A DNA stretch of 64,000 nucleotides, taken from contig NZ_FQUJ01000007.1 in the NCBI RefSeq assembly GCF_900128925.1, positions 29,984-93,983 on the forward strand, given 5' to 3'. The position numbers were made by a program, and so were the translations under genes. The DNA comes from Modicisalibacter ilicicola DSM 19980 (GTDB lineage: Bacteria; Pseudomonadota; Gammaproteobacteria; Pseudomonadales; Halomonadaceae). Shown one piece after another: positions 26,309 to 37,446 of the stretch (the stretch's first letter is position 1; each line of letters starts with the position of its first letter). The notes beneath the pieces are model-generated. The model worked only from the letters and a program-made list of their open reading frames with translations, made no database searches and had not been told where the DNA came from.

Positions 26309-26370
26309 AGGAGTCGGCCGCGACACGCCAGCCTGCAACCTCATTGAAAACTGCCTTTCTATCAATGGGT

Positions 26371-26447
26371 TGGTCGGGGTAGAGGGATTTGAACCCCCGA
26401 CATCCTGCTCCCAAAGCAGGCGCGCTACCAGACTGCGCTATACCCCG
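26371..26447 (-). tRNA. tRNA-Pro (TGG)
   Basis: 77 nt with encoded CCA. CGGGGTA acceptor, anticodon loop TTTGGGA giving TGG, T-loop GGTTCAAATCC. First gene of the operon after the promoter at 26503-26530. Confidence 0.94.
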
Positions 26448-26502
26448 TCGGCGAATTGCCGAGGCTTGAACGACTGCCGCTCGGCGTCGTCAAGCGATGC
26501 GT

Positions 26503-26530
26503 ATTCTACGCTAGATTCCCTGTCGGTCAA
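26503..26530 (-). promoter_or_regulatory. Sigma-70 promoter of the tRNA operon
   Basis: Minus strand TTGACC, 16 bp, TAGAAT, followed by a GC-containing discriminator (ACGCATCGC) typical of stringently controlled stable-RNA promoters. It lies 56 bp before tRNA-Pro; folD is divergent. Confidence 0.8.
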
Positions 26531-26634
26531 GCCCTGGCCGCGAGAGACCTTGACCGTGGCGCCGAGCGTGCGAAGATCAGCCTCTGCCTTACCCAATCGG
26601 TGACATCTGCCGAACCGCACCAAAGGAATCCTCG

Positions 26635-27498
26635 ATGCCCGCGCAACTGATCGACGGCAAGGCCATTGCCGAGAAGGTACACCAACAGGTCGCCCGCCAG
26701 GTGGAAACACGCCGCCTCCAGAATGGACGTGTTCCTGGTCTCGCCGTCGTGCTGGTGGGTGACGATCCGGCTTCGGAAGTCTATGTGCGCAACAAGCACC
26801 GGGCTTGCGAGAGGGCGGGCATCCACTCCTTTCGTCATCAGTTGCCCAGCAGCACGTCCCAGGATGAACTGGAAGCCCTGGTCGACCGCCTGAATGCCGA
26901 CCCGGCGGTGGACGGGATACTGGTGCAGCTACCGCTGCCGCCCCAGCTCGACGAGCGACCGATACTCGAGCGCATTCGACCGGACAAGGACGTGGACGGC
27001 TTCCATCCCTACAACCTGGGTCGGCTCGCGCAGCGCCTGCCGCTGTTGCGCCCTTGCACCCCCAAGGGGGTGATGACACTGCTGCAGATGAGCGATCTCA
27101 AGGTGAGAGGACTGAATGCCACCGTGGTCGGCGCCTCGAACATCGTCGGCCGCCCCATGGCCCTGGAGTTGATGCTTGCCGGCACCACCACCACGGTCTG
27201 CCATCGCTTCACCCACGACCTCGAGGCCCATGTGCGCCGCGCCGACCTGCTGGTCGCCGCGGTCGGCAACCCCGGACTGATTCGGGGAGAGTGGGTCAAG
27301 GAAGGCGCGATCGTGATCGATGTCGGTATCAACCGCCAGGAAGACGGGCATCTGATCGGCGATATCGAGTTCGAACCTGCCGCCGCCCGGGCCAGCCATA
27401 TCACGCCGGTCCCCGGCGGTGTCGGCCCGATGACGGTGGCGTCGCTGCTGGAGAACACGCTGTTCGCCGCGGAGTTGCACGATGCCGCAAGCCGATAG
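26635..27498 (+). CDS. folD: Methylenetetrahydrofolate dehydrogenase / methenyl-THF cyclohydrolase FolD
   Basis: 287 aa. Active-site Lys54 in [14 protein letters not shown], the [17 protein letters not shown] block, then the Rossmann part with [16 protein letters not shown] and C-terminal [20 protein letters not shown]. It interconverts 5,10-methylene-, methenyl- and 10-formyl-THF in one-carbon metabolism. Divergent from the tRNA operon and convergent with cysS (17-bp gap). Confidence 0.97.
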   Translation: MPAQLIDGKAIAEKVHQQVARQVETRRLQNGRVPGLAVVLVGDDPASEVYVRNKHRACERAGIHSFRHQLPSSTSQDELEALVDRLNADPAVDGILVQLPLPPQLDERPILERIRPDKDVDGFHPYNLGRLAQRLPLLRPCTPKGVMTLLQMSDLKVRGLNATVVGASNIVGRPMALELMLAGTTTTVCHRFTHDLEAHVRRADLLVAAVGNPGLIRGEWVKEGAIVIDVGINRQEDGHLIGDIEFEPAAARASHITPVPGGVGPMTVASLLENTLFAAELHDAASR

Positions 27499-27515
27499 CC
27501 TGCCCGAGGGACGGC

Positions 27516-28898
27516 TTATCTATCCAAGACCCAGGTGGTGCCCTCCCGGGAGTCCTTGAGCACGATCCCCAGGGCCGCCAGCTCGTCGCGGATACGATCG
27601 GCCTCGCTGAAGTCGCGAGCCCTCTTGGCGTCGGCTCTCGCCAGGATCCGCGCCTCGATCTCCGCTTCGGAGATCGGCAGCGCCTGGGCGCCGGCCTTGA
27701 GAAACGCCTGGGGCGACTGGGACAGCAGCCCGAGTATCGCCCCCAGACGCTTGAGTTCAAAGGCCAACATCGGCGCCTGGCCGGATGCTTCCTTCTTGGC
27801 GCGATTCAGCTCCCGGACCAGCTCGAACAGGGTCGCCAGGGCTTCGGGCGTGTTGAAGTCGTCGTCCATGGCAGCGACGAATCGCTCATCGAAACGCGAC
27901 GACACCTCGCCCGGCTCGGGGTTCACGCCCTCCAGGGCATTATAGAAGCGCTCCAGCGACTTGCGGGCGTCATCGAGGGCATCCGGCGCGTAGTTGATCG
28001 GGCTGCGGTAGTGGCTTGCCAGCAGTAGATAACGCACCACCTCCGGATCGTGCACCTCGAGAACTTCGCGAATAGTGAAGAAATTGCCCAGGGACTTGGA
28101 CATCTTCTGCTGATCGACACGCACTGCCCCGGCATGCATCCAGGTATTGACGTAGCGCTTGCCGGTGGCCGCTTCGCTCTGGGCGATCTCGTTCTCGTGG
28201 TGTGGAAAGGTCAGATCCGGCCCGCCACCGTGGATGTCGAAGGTGTCGCCCAGGCAGCGGGTCGACATCGCCGAGCACTCGATATGCCAGCCTGGGCGCC
28301 CCTCTCCCCAGGGCGAGGGCCAGCTGGCTTCTCCCGACTTGGCCGCCTTCCAGAGCACGAAATCCAGCGGATCCTCCTTGTGCTCGTCGACCTCGACCCG
28401 GGCCCCGGCGCGCATCTCGTCCGGGTCGCGATTGTTGAGCTTGCCGTAGCCCTCGAACCGGCGCACCCGATAGTAGACGTCGCCGTTATCGGCACGATAG
28501 GCGAACCCCTTGTCGATCAGGCGCTGGATCATCGCCTTGATCTCGTCGACATGCGCCGTCGCCCGGGGCTCGTGATCGGGGCGCAGCACGCCGAGGCGGT
28601 CCTCGTCCTCGTGCATGGCGTCGATCATGCGACCAGTCAGGCTGTCGATGCTCTCGCCGTTCTCTTCGGCCCGCCTGAGTATCTTGTCGTCGATGTCGGT
28701 GATGTTGCGGACGTAGTTGACGTCGTAACCCCGGCTGCGCAGATAGCGGGTGATCACGTCGAAGGCGACCATGACCCGTGCGTGACCGATGTGGCAGTAG
28801 TCATAGACGGTGATGCCGCACACGTACATGCGGATCTTGCCCGCCTCCAGGGGAACGAACGCCTCCTTGCGCCGGGTCAGGGTGTTGTAGATCTGCAT
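27516..28898 (-). CDS. cysS: Cysteinyl-tRNA synthetase
   Basis: 460 aa, class I synthetase. HIGH motif at 36-39 (HIGHARV), KMSKS as [10 protein letters not shown], zinc-binding Cys27 (YVCGITVYD) with IECSAMS and [14 protein letters not shown]. It charges tRNA-Cys with cysteine. It lies 7 bp after glnS, so the two synthetases form an operon. Confidence 0.97.
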   Translation of the reverse strand: MQIYNTLTRRKEAFVPLEAGKIRMYVCGITVYDYCHIGHARVMVAFDVITRYLRSRGYDVNYVRNITDIDDKILRRAEENGESIDSLTGRMIDAMHEDEDRLGVLRPDHEPRATAHVDEIKAMIQRLIDKGFAYRADNGDVYYRVRRFEGYGKLNNRDPDEMRAGARVEVDEHKEDPLDFVLWKAAKSGEASWPSPWGEGRPGWHIECSAMSTRCLGDTFDIHGGGPDLTFPHHENEIAQSEAATGKRYVNTWMHAGAVRVDQQKMSKSLGNFFTIREVLEVHDPEVVRYLLLASHYRSPINYAPDALDDARKSLERFYNALEGVNPEPGEVSSRFDERFVAAMDDDFNTPEALATLFELVRELNRAKKEASGQAPMLAFELKRLGAILGLLSQSPQAFLKAGAQALPISEAEIEARILARADAKRARDFSEADRIRDELAALGIVLKDSREGTTWVLDR

Positions 28899-28905
28899 GT
28901 GGCGC

Positions 28906-30585
<1,680 letters not shown>

Positions 30586-30774
30586 GGGGTGTCGGTGAAC
30601 CTCTGTAAGTCGCTAGAAAAACGCTGAATTAAGTGCCTGCGCGCTTCTCGAGTGGCGAAACGACAGGGCGAAGATTGTCAGTTGCTTTCGCACGTCGATC
30701 CAAAACCGCTATTATAGCGCGACGCTCGCGCGCTTCGCCAAGGCGCATCATTCAGACCGCTCGGGAAACCTCTC

Positions 30775-31269
30775 ATGATCGTCCTGTACACCAATTACGG
30801 CGAAATTCACATCGAACTGGATCACGACAACGCCCCCAAGACGGCGGCGAACTTCGTGCAATACGTGCGCGATGGCCATTTCGACAACACGCTGTTCCAC
30901 CGGGTGATCCCAGGCTTCATGGTGCAGGGCGGCGGGTTCGATACCGACTTCGAACAGAAACCCACCCGCGAGACGATCGACAACGAAGCGGACAACGGCC
31001 TGAAGAACCAGAAGGGTACCGTCGCCATGGCGCGCACCCAGGACCCTCACTCGGCAACGGCGCAATTCTTCATCAACGTCGCCGACAACGATTTCCTCGA
31101 TCACCGCGGCAAGAACCTGCAAGGCTGGGGATACTGCGTCTTCGGCAAGGTCGTCGCCGGCATGGACGCGGTCGAGAAGATCGAGTCCGTCCCCACCACG
31201 CGACGGGGCATGCACGCCGACGTGCCGGTGGACGACGTCATCATCCAGCGCGCCGAGATCAGAGAATGA
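30775..31269 (+). CDS. ppiB: Cytoplasmic peptidyl-prolyl cis-trans isomerase B (cyclophilin)
   Basis: 164 aa, no signal peptide (MIVLYTNYGEIHIELD). Cyclophilin active-site motifs FHRVIPGFMVQGGGF, and ATAQFFINVADNDFLDH; matches E. coli PpiB size. Expected in the cytosol. An ATG at 30775 begins the conserved strand directly. lpxH follows after 63 bp. Confidence 0.96.
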   Translation: MIVLYTNYGEIHIELDHDNAPKTAANFVQYVRDGHFDNTLFHRVIPGFMVQGGGFDTDFEQKPTRETIDNEADNGLKNQKGTVAMARTQDPHSATAQFFINVADNDFLDHRGKNLQGWGYCVFGKVVAGMDAVEKIESVPTTRRGMHADVPVDDVIIQRAEIRE

Positions 31270-31332
31270 CACGATACGCTTTACCCCGCCCCTGAGGCGG
31301 GCTGCCCACGACCTGACCATGGCCAGCGATTC

Positions 31333-32067
31333 ATGACGACACTGCTGATTTCCGATCTGCATCTGCATGCCGGCACGCCGGATATCGCCAAGGGGTTCCT
31401 CGCCTACCTCGATCGCCAGGCGCGAGGGGCCGAGGCACTCTATATCCTGGGCGATTTCTTCGAGGCCTGGATCGGTGACGATCCCCAGATCCACGGCGAA
31501 TTCGAGGCACCCATCATCGACGCGCTCAAGCGGCTCGGCGATGGCGGCACTCGTCTCTACGTCATGCACGGCAATCGCGACTTCCTGATCGGCAGGGAGT
31601 TTGCCCGGGCATCCGGTGCCACCCTGCTGCCCGATCCGCATGTCGTCGAGCTAGGCGGCGAACGCACATTGCTCATGCACGGCGACAGCTTGTGCACCAG
31701 GGACGAGGCCTACATGCGGTTTCGTGCCATGACTCGTGATCCACAGTGGCAGGCCAAGGTCCTGGCGCTACCGGTCGAGGAACGGCTCGAGCTGGCACGC
31801 AACCTGCGTAACCAATCCGGCGAGGCCAACTCCACCAAGGCCGAGGACATCATGGACGTGACGCCGGAGGAAGTTCGCAGGGTCATGCACGAACACCAGG
31901 TGCGCACCCTCATTCACGGCCATACCCACCGCCCCGCCGTGCATGAACTCGACGTGGACGGCGAACCGGCCAAGCGTTTCGTGCTGGGCGACTGGCAGGC
32001 GGACCAGGGCTGGGACATCCGGATCGATGCCGGCCAGGCTCCGGAACTCAGACGCTTCGGGCTGTAA
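31333..32067 (+). CDS. lpxH: UDP-2,3-diacylglucosamine diphosphatase LpxH
   Basis: 244 aa calcineurin-like metallophosphoesterase. Metal ligands are visible in [13 protein letters not shown] (Asp8, His10), [33 protein letters not shown] and [11 protein letters not shown]. It makes lipid X from UDP-2,3-diacyl-GlcN in lipid A synthesis at the inner membrane surface. It converges on the large regulator gene with a 9-bp gap. Confidence 0.96.
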   Translation: MTTLLISDLHLHAGTPDIAKGFLAYLDRQARGAEALYILGDFFEAWIGDDPQIHGEFEAPIIDALKRLGDGGTRLYVMHGNRDFLIGREFARASGATLLPDPHVVELGGERTLLMHGDSLCTRDEAYMRFRAMTRDPQWQAKVLALPVEERLELARNLRNQSGEANSTKAEDIMDVTPEEVRRVMHEHQVRTLIHGHTHRPAVHELDVDGEPAKRFVLGDWQADQGWDIRIDAGQAPELRRFGL

Positions 32068-32076
32068 TGCCGCGGC

Positions 32077-35000
32077 CTAGAGGCTACGGCTGGGGTGGCG
32101 CCTCAGCGCGGCCTCCTGGTTGTCCAGCAGCATGCGCCAGCGCATCAGGATCGGCGCGTCCGTCTTGTGCACCTCGTTCAGAAGCTGGCGGAACTCGTCT
32201 CTAGCCTGCCGATCGTCGGGATCGACGCTCTCCAGCCAGAGCTCCAGGGCATGCAGCAGGTGGTGGACATTGCCATGTTCGTGGGCCTGCTCGCGAGCCT
32301 GCTCGACCAACCCTCTCACCGCCTCCGCCGGGCGCTCGAGCTTCAGGTAGACATTGGCCAGCCGCACCGCCAGCTCCGGCACGTAGAGCGAGTTGCGTTC
32401 CCGCGCGACCAGAAGGCACTGGTCCAGGTAATCCTCCGCCCGCGACCACTCCTCGAGCATCGTGCAGGCATCGACGTACCAGAGATTAGGGCGCTGATAG
32501 CGGTCGCGCCCGACCAGTTCCGAGAACTCCTCCAGCCCCGTCTCGATCATGGCCAGACCCGACCGATCGCCCAGGGTGGCCTTGTGCCACCCTAGCGCGC
32601 ATTGCGCGCTCATGTGCCAGAGATGCAGATCCGGCGTTCGCGTCAGCTCGAAGGCACGCTCGGCGCGATTTCCGGCCAGATGAACATGACCCAGCTGGCG
32701 ATAGATGGTGGCGGCGAACATCAGTGCCAAGGCCAGCGAGCCGGGATGATTGAAACGTTCCGCCAGACGAATGGCGGCTTCCACGTGCTGCTCCGCCGCC
32801 AGATAATCGCCACACAGGCATAGCGTCCAGCCCTGATAGCAGGCGGCCGCGACCTGGGGATGATCGGAGAACGGCAACCACTCGATCATCATCGGCTGAT
32901 GCAGTGGGTCGATCTCGCGAAGATGATCGTGTGCCTGGCGCACCCGGCCCGCCCAGTACTCGCAGTGGGCCTGGGCATATTCGGCAAGACGCGCATAGCG
33001 TGGGTCGGGAAGCTGCTGGGCCAGGGCCGCCATGCGGGACGCCAGGGAAAAGGCATCGGCATTGGCATGGCGCTGGCTGCAACCGACCCAGAGCCCCCAC
33101 TTGACCAGGAAGCGCTGCTCCAGTTCGGTCTCTTCGTCGGCGCAAGGCGTCCCTTCGAGCACCTCGCGCGCTCGCACGAAGCTCTCGTGGGCCGTGGGCG
33201 AACCGTGCCCCTCCAGGGCGAAGGCGGCCTGCCCCTTGACGGTCAACAGGCTGATCTCACGCTCCGCCTGCCCTTCCACGTGGTGCAGGCTGGCCAGCCC
33301 GGCATCCGCCATGCGCAAGGCCGTGCGATTGGCACTCACCTTGAGGGCCTCGCGAGCGGCCAGTTCGAAATAACGTGCCCCGCGTGCATAGTGGCCGCTG
33401 CGCCGCAGGTGTGCAGCGAAATCTCCCGGATGACGACTGATCCACATCGGGAAGCGCTCCTCGATCAGCGACACCACCTGCTGATGGATCTCGGACCTGA
33501 CGTCTGCCGGACAGGAGAGATAGGCTGCCTCCTGCAGCAGCGGATGCGTGAACTGATAGTCGTACTCGCTTTCCGTGCTGCAGGGCTCGATGATCTCCAG
33601 GCGCTGCATCTGGCTCAGGGCCTGTTTGAGGTGAGAGTCGCCGACTCGGCAGCATTCACGCAGGAAGTCGAGCCGGAACTGGCGCCCGAGCACCGCAGCG
33701 GCATGCGCAATCGGCCGGTCGCCATCGAGCTGGTCGATACGCCCGGCCAGGAGCCCCAGCAGCCCCTGCGGAAGCTCGTCGATCTGTATGCTCTTCCCTT
33801 CGCGCCGATTGATGTCCAGACGTCGACAGACCTCCTGGAGATAAAGCGGCACCCCCTCGCAACGTTCGATCAGTTGACCGCGCAGGCGTGGAGCGAGATG
33901 CAACCGATAACGCTTGGCCAGATGCGACAGCAGTCGTGACGACTGCAGGGCATCGAGTTGCGTGAGAACGATCTGCTGATCCCAGTTCAGCTTGACCTGC
34001 AGGGGTTCCTGCCCACGATAGCTGGCCACCAGCAGGAAGGGACAGTTGATCGGCAGGCGTGCCTGCAGGCCACAGAGCACCTTGAGCGAGAGCTCGTCGA
34101 TCCACTGCAGGTCGTCGACCATCAGCACGAACGGCTTGTCTCGGGTGATTCGCTCGATCAAGCGGTGCAGCAGCCGGATAGCCAGCTCGATCGCTTCGCC
34201 ACGCTGCTCTGCTGCGCTGTTCTGCACCCCGTCGCTGGCACTGCCATGCTCTTCCGCGGCGCCTTGCCGATCGACGGTTTCGAGTCCCAGCGCCTTCTGC
34301 AGCAGAGGAAGTCGCTCATCACTCTCGAGCATCGCGGCATCGTCGCTTCCCGACAGCAAGGCATGCAGCACCTCGCCATCCAGCTTGCCACCGCCATGCC
34401 AGCGCAGCAGGGAGCGCACGATGCCATAGGGTTCCTGCATCGACATGCGCGTCGTGGATTGCCAGCAAATGGCCGTATCCTGACTCTGTTCCAGCTGCCG
34501 GAATCCTACCATCAATGCCGATTTGCCCATGCCGGTAGCCCCCTGCACCAACACGCTCTGGCGCAGGCCGATGCCGGCACGCGCGAGGGCATCACGCAAC
34601 TTGCGCAGGGCGCTCTCGCGGCCGATCAGCGCCTGGGGCAACGCCTCGCGCCCCCCCTCGTCGACCCCGAGGACCAGCGCCCGCAGTCGCACCTTGCCGT
34701 CGCTGGCCAGCAGACGGGGGGAAAGACGTGGCTGCAGGTCCAGGGCCGGCGGCATGTGCTGGCTGGCTTCCTGGGAAATCACCAGCTCGCTGCCATCGGC
34801 GGCACTCATCAGTTCCAGCGCGCGCTGGGTAACCCGGCCCAGTGGATCGACCAGTCGTCGTTCGGGAAGGTAAACCACGCGACCGCTGTCGAGACCGGCC
34901 GCCAGGTCGAAATGCGGGGGAGGCGCCTCTTCGTGCCAATGCCTTGCGATTTCATCCGGCAAGGCGCGTCGGCAGTGCTCGTAGAGCGCCACCAATTCGG

Positions 35001-36039
35001 CGAGCTGATGAGCCGGGCCATGGGTACCGAAGCAGGCAAGCCCCAGGCCCCCGGTGGCACCCGGCAACCAGAAGCCCCCCAGATGATGACACTGCTGCTC
35101 GAGCCAGCGCAGCAACTCGATTTGCAATGCCAGGCAGGCCCGCACTTCGTTGCGCTGCTCGTACTCACCGTGCAGACGCAACCGGATGGCCATGACCGAC
35201 AACTGGCGGTGTTCGATCTCGTCGTCCAGAAGCGGTTCACTTTCCGTGCTGAGGGTCCGGGAGTAGGCACCCTGGGGGGAGAGCGCCTGAGGCTCACCGC
35301 CGCCATCGGACCAGTAACGTGCCAGCTGCAGGATGCCTGGGTCGGGCTGCTGACCGGAGAGCGCCAGCAACTGCAGATAGGCGTTGTACTCTTCATGGGC
35401 GGCGGCGGACTGCTCATGCTCGATCAACTGCCGCACCAGCCGCTCGTGGAACGGACCGTAGCCGGAAAAGCGGCTGACCAGGGTACGAAGAAGCTCGTCC
35501 GCCACATCGTCGGTCGTCGCCAGCACCTTTTCGGCGTAGGCGATGACACGTTGGCGCCATTCACCACGAACACGCACCAGCCAGCGCTGAAAATCGGCGC
35601 ACTGCGTCAGTTGCAGTTCTTCGGCGAGATCCCCTCGATAGAGCGTGAGCAGTCGCTCGAGTTCCGCCGTGCCGGGAGACTCGGCCAGCAATGCCTCCAA
35701 CTCGTTCAGGTCAAACATCCACTCTTTCGGAAGCCGAAAGGCGATCGTCTGGCGCGATACCGTCAGCACTCTATCGGCATCCTCGCCAAGACTCTGGCGA
35801 AGGCAGTGCAGCGCGTGGCGCAGATTGGTCCGCCCAGCGGAGAGCCCCTGGTCCGGCCATAGCAGTTCGGCGAGGGTCGCACGGTTGACGGGCTGTTCCT
35901 GGAGCAGGAGATAGACCAGCAGCGCCTTTACCTTGTCGTAGCTGAATTGGTTGAGGGAATCGTCGCCGACACTCAGAGAGAAATGACCGAACAGCGTTAA
36001 TCGGGTGGTGACGGACACATTGCGCATCATCGTTGTCAT
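32077..36039 (-). CDS. Large SARP-cyclase-like-AAA-TPR transcriptional regulator
   Basis: 1320 aa. Residues about 12-105 resemble a SARP/OmpR-type winged helix (FSYDKVKALLVYLLL; ELLWPDQGLSAGRTNLRHAL), and 106-245 the bacterial transcriptional activation (BTAD) repeat. About 278-435 looks like a class III nucleotide cyclase fold (AAGLDSGRVVY; DPLGRVTQRALELMSAADGS) that lacks the metal Asp residues. Then comes an AAA/STAND module: IGRESALRKLRDAL, Walker A GATGMGKS at 500-507, Walker B FVLMVDDLQWID at 637-648. The C-terminal 500 residues are helical TPR-like repeats. Expected to be an ATP-dependent one-component signal sensor that binds DNA. Target and signal unknown. No LuxR HTH at the C-terminus. 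Monocistronic in appearance. Confidence 0.82.
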   Translation of the reverse strand: MTTMMRNVSVTTRLTLFGHFSLSVGDDSLNQFSYDKVKALLVYLLLQEQPVNRATLAELLWPDQGLSAGRTNLRHALHCLRQSLGEDADRVLTVSRQTIAFRLPKEWMFDLNELEALLAESPGTAELERLLTLYRGDLAEELQLTQCADFQRWLVRVRGEWRQRVIAYAEKVLATTDDVADELLRTLVSRFSGYGPFHERLVRQLIEHEQSAAAHEEYNAYLQLLALSGQQPDPGILQLARYWSDGGGEPQALSPQGAYSRTLSTESEPLLDDEIEHRQLSVMAIRLRLHGEYEQRNEVRACLALQIELLRWLEQQCHHLGGFWLPGATGGLGLACFGTHGPAHQLAELVALYEHCRRALPDEIARHWHEEAPPPHFDLAAGLDSGRVVYLPERRLVDPLGRVTQRALELMSAADGSELVISQEASQHMPPALDLQPRLSPRLLASDGKVRLRALVLGVDEGGREALPQALIGRESALRKLRDALARAGIGLRQSVLVQGATGMGKSALMVGFRQLEQSQDTAICWQSTTRMSMQEPYGIVRSLLRWHGGGKLDGEVLHALLSGSDDAAMLESDERLPLLQKALGLETVDRQGAAEEHGSASDGVQNSAAEQRGEAIELAIRLLHRLIERITRDKPFVLMVDDLQWIDELSLKVLCGLQARLPINCPFLLVASYRGQEPLQVKLNWDQQIVLTQLDALQSSRLLSHLAKRYRLHLAPRLRGQLIERCEGVPLYLQEVCRRLDINRREGKSIQIDELPQGLLGLLAGRIDQLDGDRPIAHAAAVLGRQFRLDFLRECCRVGDSHLKQALSQMQRLEIIEPCSTESEYDYQFTHPLLQEAAYLSCPADVRSEIHQQVVSLIEERFPMWISRHPGDFAAHLRRSGHYARGARYFELAAREALKVSANRTALRMADAGLASLHHVEGQAEREISLLTVKGQAAFALEGHGSPTAHESFVRAREVLEGTPCADEETELEQRFLVKWGLWVGCSQRHANADAFSLASRMAALAQQLPDPRYARLAEYAQAHCEYWAGRVRQAHDHLREIDPLHQPMMIEWLPFSDHPQVAAACYQGWTLCLCGDYLAAEQHVEAAIRLAERFNHPGSLALALMFAATIYRQLGHVHLAGNRAERAFELTRTPDLHLWHMSAQCALGWHKATLGDRSGLAMIETGLEEFSELVGRDRYQRPNLWYVDACTMLEEWSRAEDYLDQCLLVARERNSLYVPELAVRLANVYLKLERPAEAVRGLVEQAREQAHEHGNVHHLLHALELWLESVDPDDRQARDEFRQLLNEVHKTDAPILMRWRMLLDNQEAALRRHPSRSL

Positions 36040-36094
36040 TGCCTACGTTGTTCTGTCGCTTTCGGGATTCCCGCCCCAAGCAGCCGTCCCAGAG

Positions 36095-36736
36095 TCATGC
36101 AGCCACGGGCAAGCCGCTGTGAAAGCGAAAAGTGGTATCGGGCGCCTCGATCAGTTCTCGCTCCCTTTCGGCAAAAAAGGCGATGCGTGCATCGATGCAC
36201 TCCGGGGCATAACGTCGCGCCAGCATCAGGTAATCCTCGTAATGCCGCCCTTCGGACTTGACCAGGGAGCGATAGAATCGGGCGAGTTCCTCATCGAGAT
36301 GGGGAATAAGACACGCGAATCGCTCACAGCTGCGCGCTTCTATGAAAGCCCCCACGATCAGCATGTCCACGAGGCGTTGCGGATCCTCTCGCCGCACGCA
36401 AGCGCGCAACCCTTCGGCATAGCGTGACGCCCCGATGTGACGGTAGTCGATCCCCCGGCTCTCCATGAGCTTGACGACTTGTTCGAAATGCAACAACTCC
36501 TCGCGCGCAAGCTGCGACATCTTGGTCAGCAGCAGCGGTCGATCGACATAGCGATACATCAGGCTCATGGCGTTGGATGCCGCCTTCTTCTCGCATTGCG
36601 CATGGTCGATCAACAGCAGGGCCTGGTTGTTCAGCGCCGCCTCGACCCAGCCTGGGGGCGTCGAGCAAGCCAGGAAGGCCAGCAAGTCGGCAGGCAGCAG
36701 TGCTTCGGCGGATTCACGCATCGTCGTCTTCGTCAT
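36095..36736 (-). CDS. miaE: tRNA-(ms2io6A)-hydroxylase MiaE
   Basis: 213 aa ferritin-like diiron protein. Likely iron ligands Glu49, Glu80-x-x-His83 (EELLHF), Glu133 (FIEARSCERF) and Glu162-x-x-His165 (SEGRHYEDY). It hydroxylates the isopentenyl group of ms2i6A37 in tRNAs reading UNN codons, using O2. The DUF1289 gene ends 6 bp before its start, so the two are likely co-transcribed. The regulator gene follows after 55 bp. Confidence 0.93.
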   Translation of the reverse strand: MTKTTMRESAEALLPADLLAFLACSTPPGWVEAALNNQALLLIDHAQCEKKAASNAMSLMYRYVDRPLLLTKMSQLAREELLHFEQVVKLMESRGIDYRHIGASRYAEGLRACVRREDPQRLVDMLIVGAFIEARSCERFACLIPHLDEELARFYRSLVKSEGRHYEDYLMLARRYAPECIDARIAFFAERERELIEAPDTTFRFHSGLPVAA

Positions 36737-36742
36737 ATCGGG

Positions 36743-37183
36743 TTACTCGATCTCGAGCGTGGACCGGCGTGCCTCCGCGCGCCCCAGCAACGCTCGCGCA
36801 ATCTCCTCATGGAGTTCATCGGCAGTCAGCCGCAATCCTTTACCCTGGGGCTCGAGCCCATAGCGAGAGAGGTCACGGATGCGGGTGCGACCGACACGCA
36901 ACAGCTCCACGGCTCGCGACAAGGCCGGCTGATCGCTGCGAAAGCGAATCCCGTGCCGCTCCAGCTGTGCCTGCAGCACGGAAGCGTCCCTCACCCGGAG
37001 AAATTCGCTTGCCGTGCGCTCCCTCAGCGCGTCCAGCTCGGCCATGCGCATCCCCCGCTCCTCGTCGTCGTAGCCGAGCCAGTCGCGGATTTCACTCGTG
37101 CGGCGCTGGCAGCCACGGCATACGGGGTCGCCGAGCGTGGTGGAGCAGAGCCCGACACAGGGCGAAACGATGCGTTGTCCCAT
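36743..37183 (-). CDS. DUF1289 domain-containing protein with C-terminal extension
   Basis: 146 aa. The first 45 residues are the DUF1289 cysteine motif (SPCVGLCSTTLGDPVCRGCQ; Cys9, Cys13, Cys22, Cys25), which probably binds a metal. Most family members are only 55-80 aa; this one has about 90 more residues, helical and Arg/Glu/Leu-rich (RDWLGYDDEERGMRMAELDA), of unknown role. Located directly upstream of miaE and divergent from acnB. Function unknown. Confidence 0.8.
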   Translation of the reverse strand: MGQRIVSPCVGLCSTTLGDPVCRGCQRRTSEIRDWLGYDDEERGMRMAELDALRERTASEFLRVRDASVLQAQLERHGIRFRSDQPALSRAVELLRVGRTRIRDLSRYGLEPQGKGLRLTADELHEEIARALLGRAEARRSTLEIE

Positions 37184-37301
37184 GGCATTCTCCTTGACCG
37201 CTCATGGTAACGTGCCCGCCTTCTTGCAGCGACCACCCAAAAAAGTAAAAAGCGTGACTTATGCGCCAACTAAAGTACAACGCTTTCCCGGCAAGACGCG
37301 C

Positions 37302-37330
37302 TTAACATTGTCGACAATTTCGCGTAATAT
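37302..37330 (+). promoter_or_regulatory. Candidate sigma-70 promoter of acnB
   Basis: TTAACA (5/6 match to the -35), 17 bp, TAATAT (4/6 match to the -10), 117-145 bp before the acnB start. The region 37184-37446 (263 bp) between the DUF1289 gene and acnB must carry both divergent promoters. Confidence 0.5.
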
Positions 37331-37446
37331 CCCTTCGCCAAAATGCGGAAGAAGAAGCCAAAGAAAAGCGTATTTTCGCCGACGTTCGTGCCTCTTGTCC
37401 CAAAGATTCCGCTTCTGGATTCCCGAATATCGAAAAGGACCCCACC

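Noticed and set aside
33958-35862. 634-codon open frame antisense to the SARP-AAA regulator
   Set aside because: The regulator has coherent motifs through the same region; the antisense translation has none.
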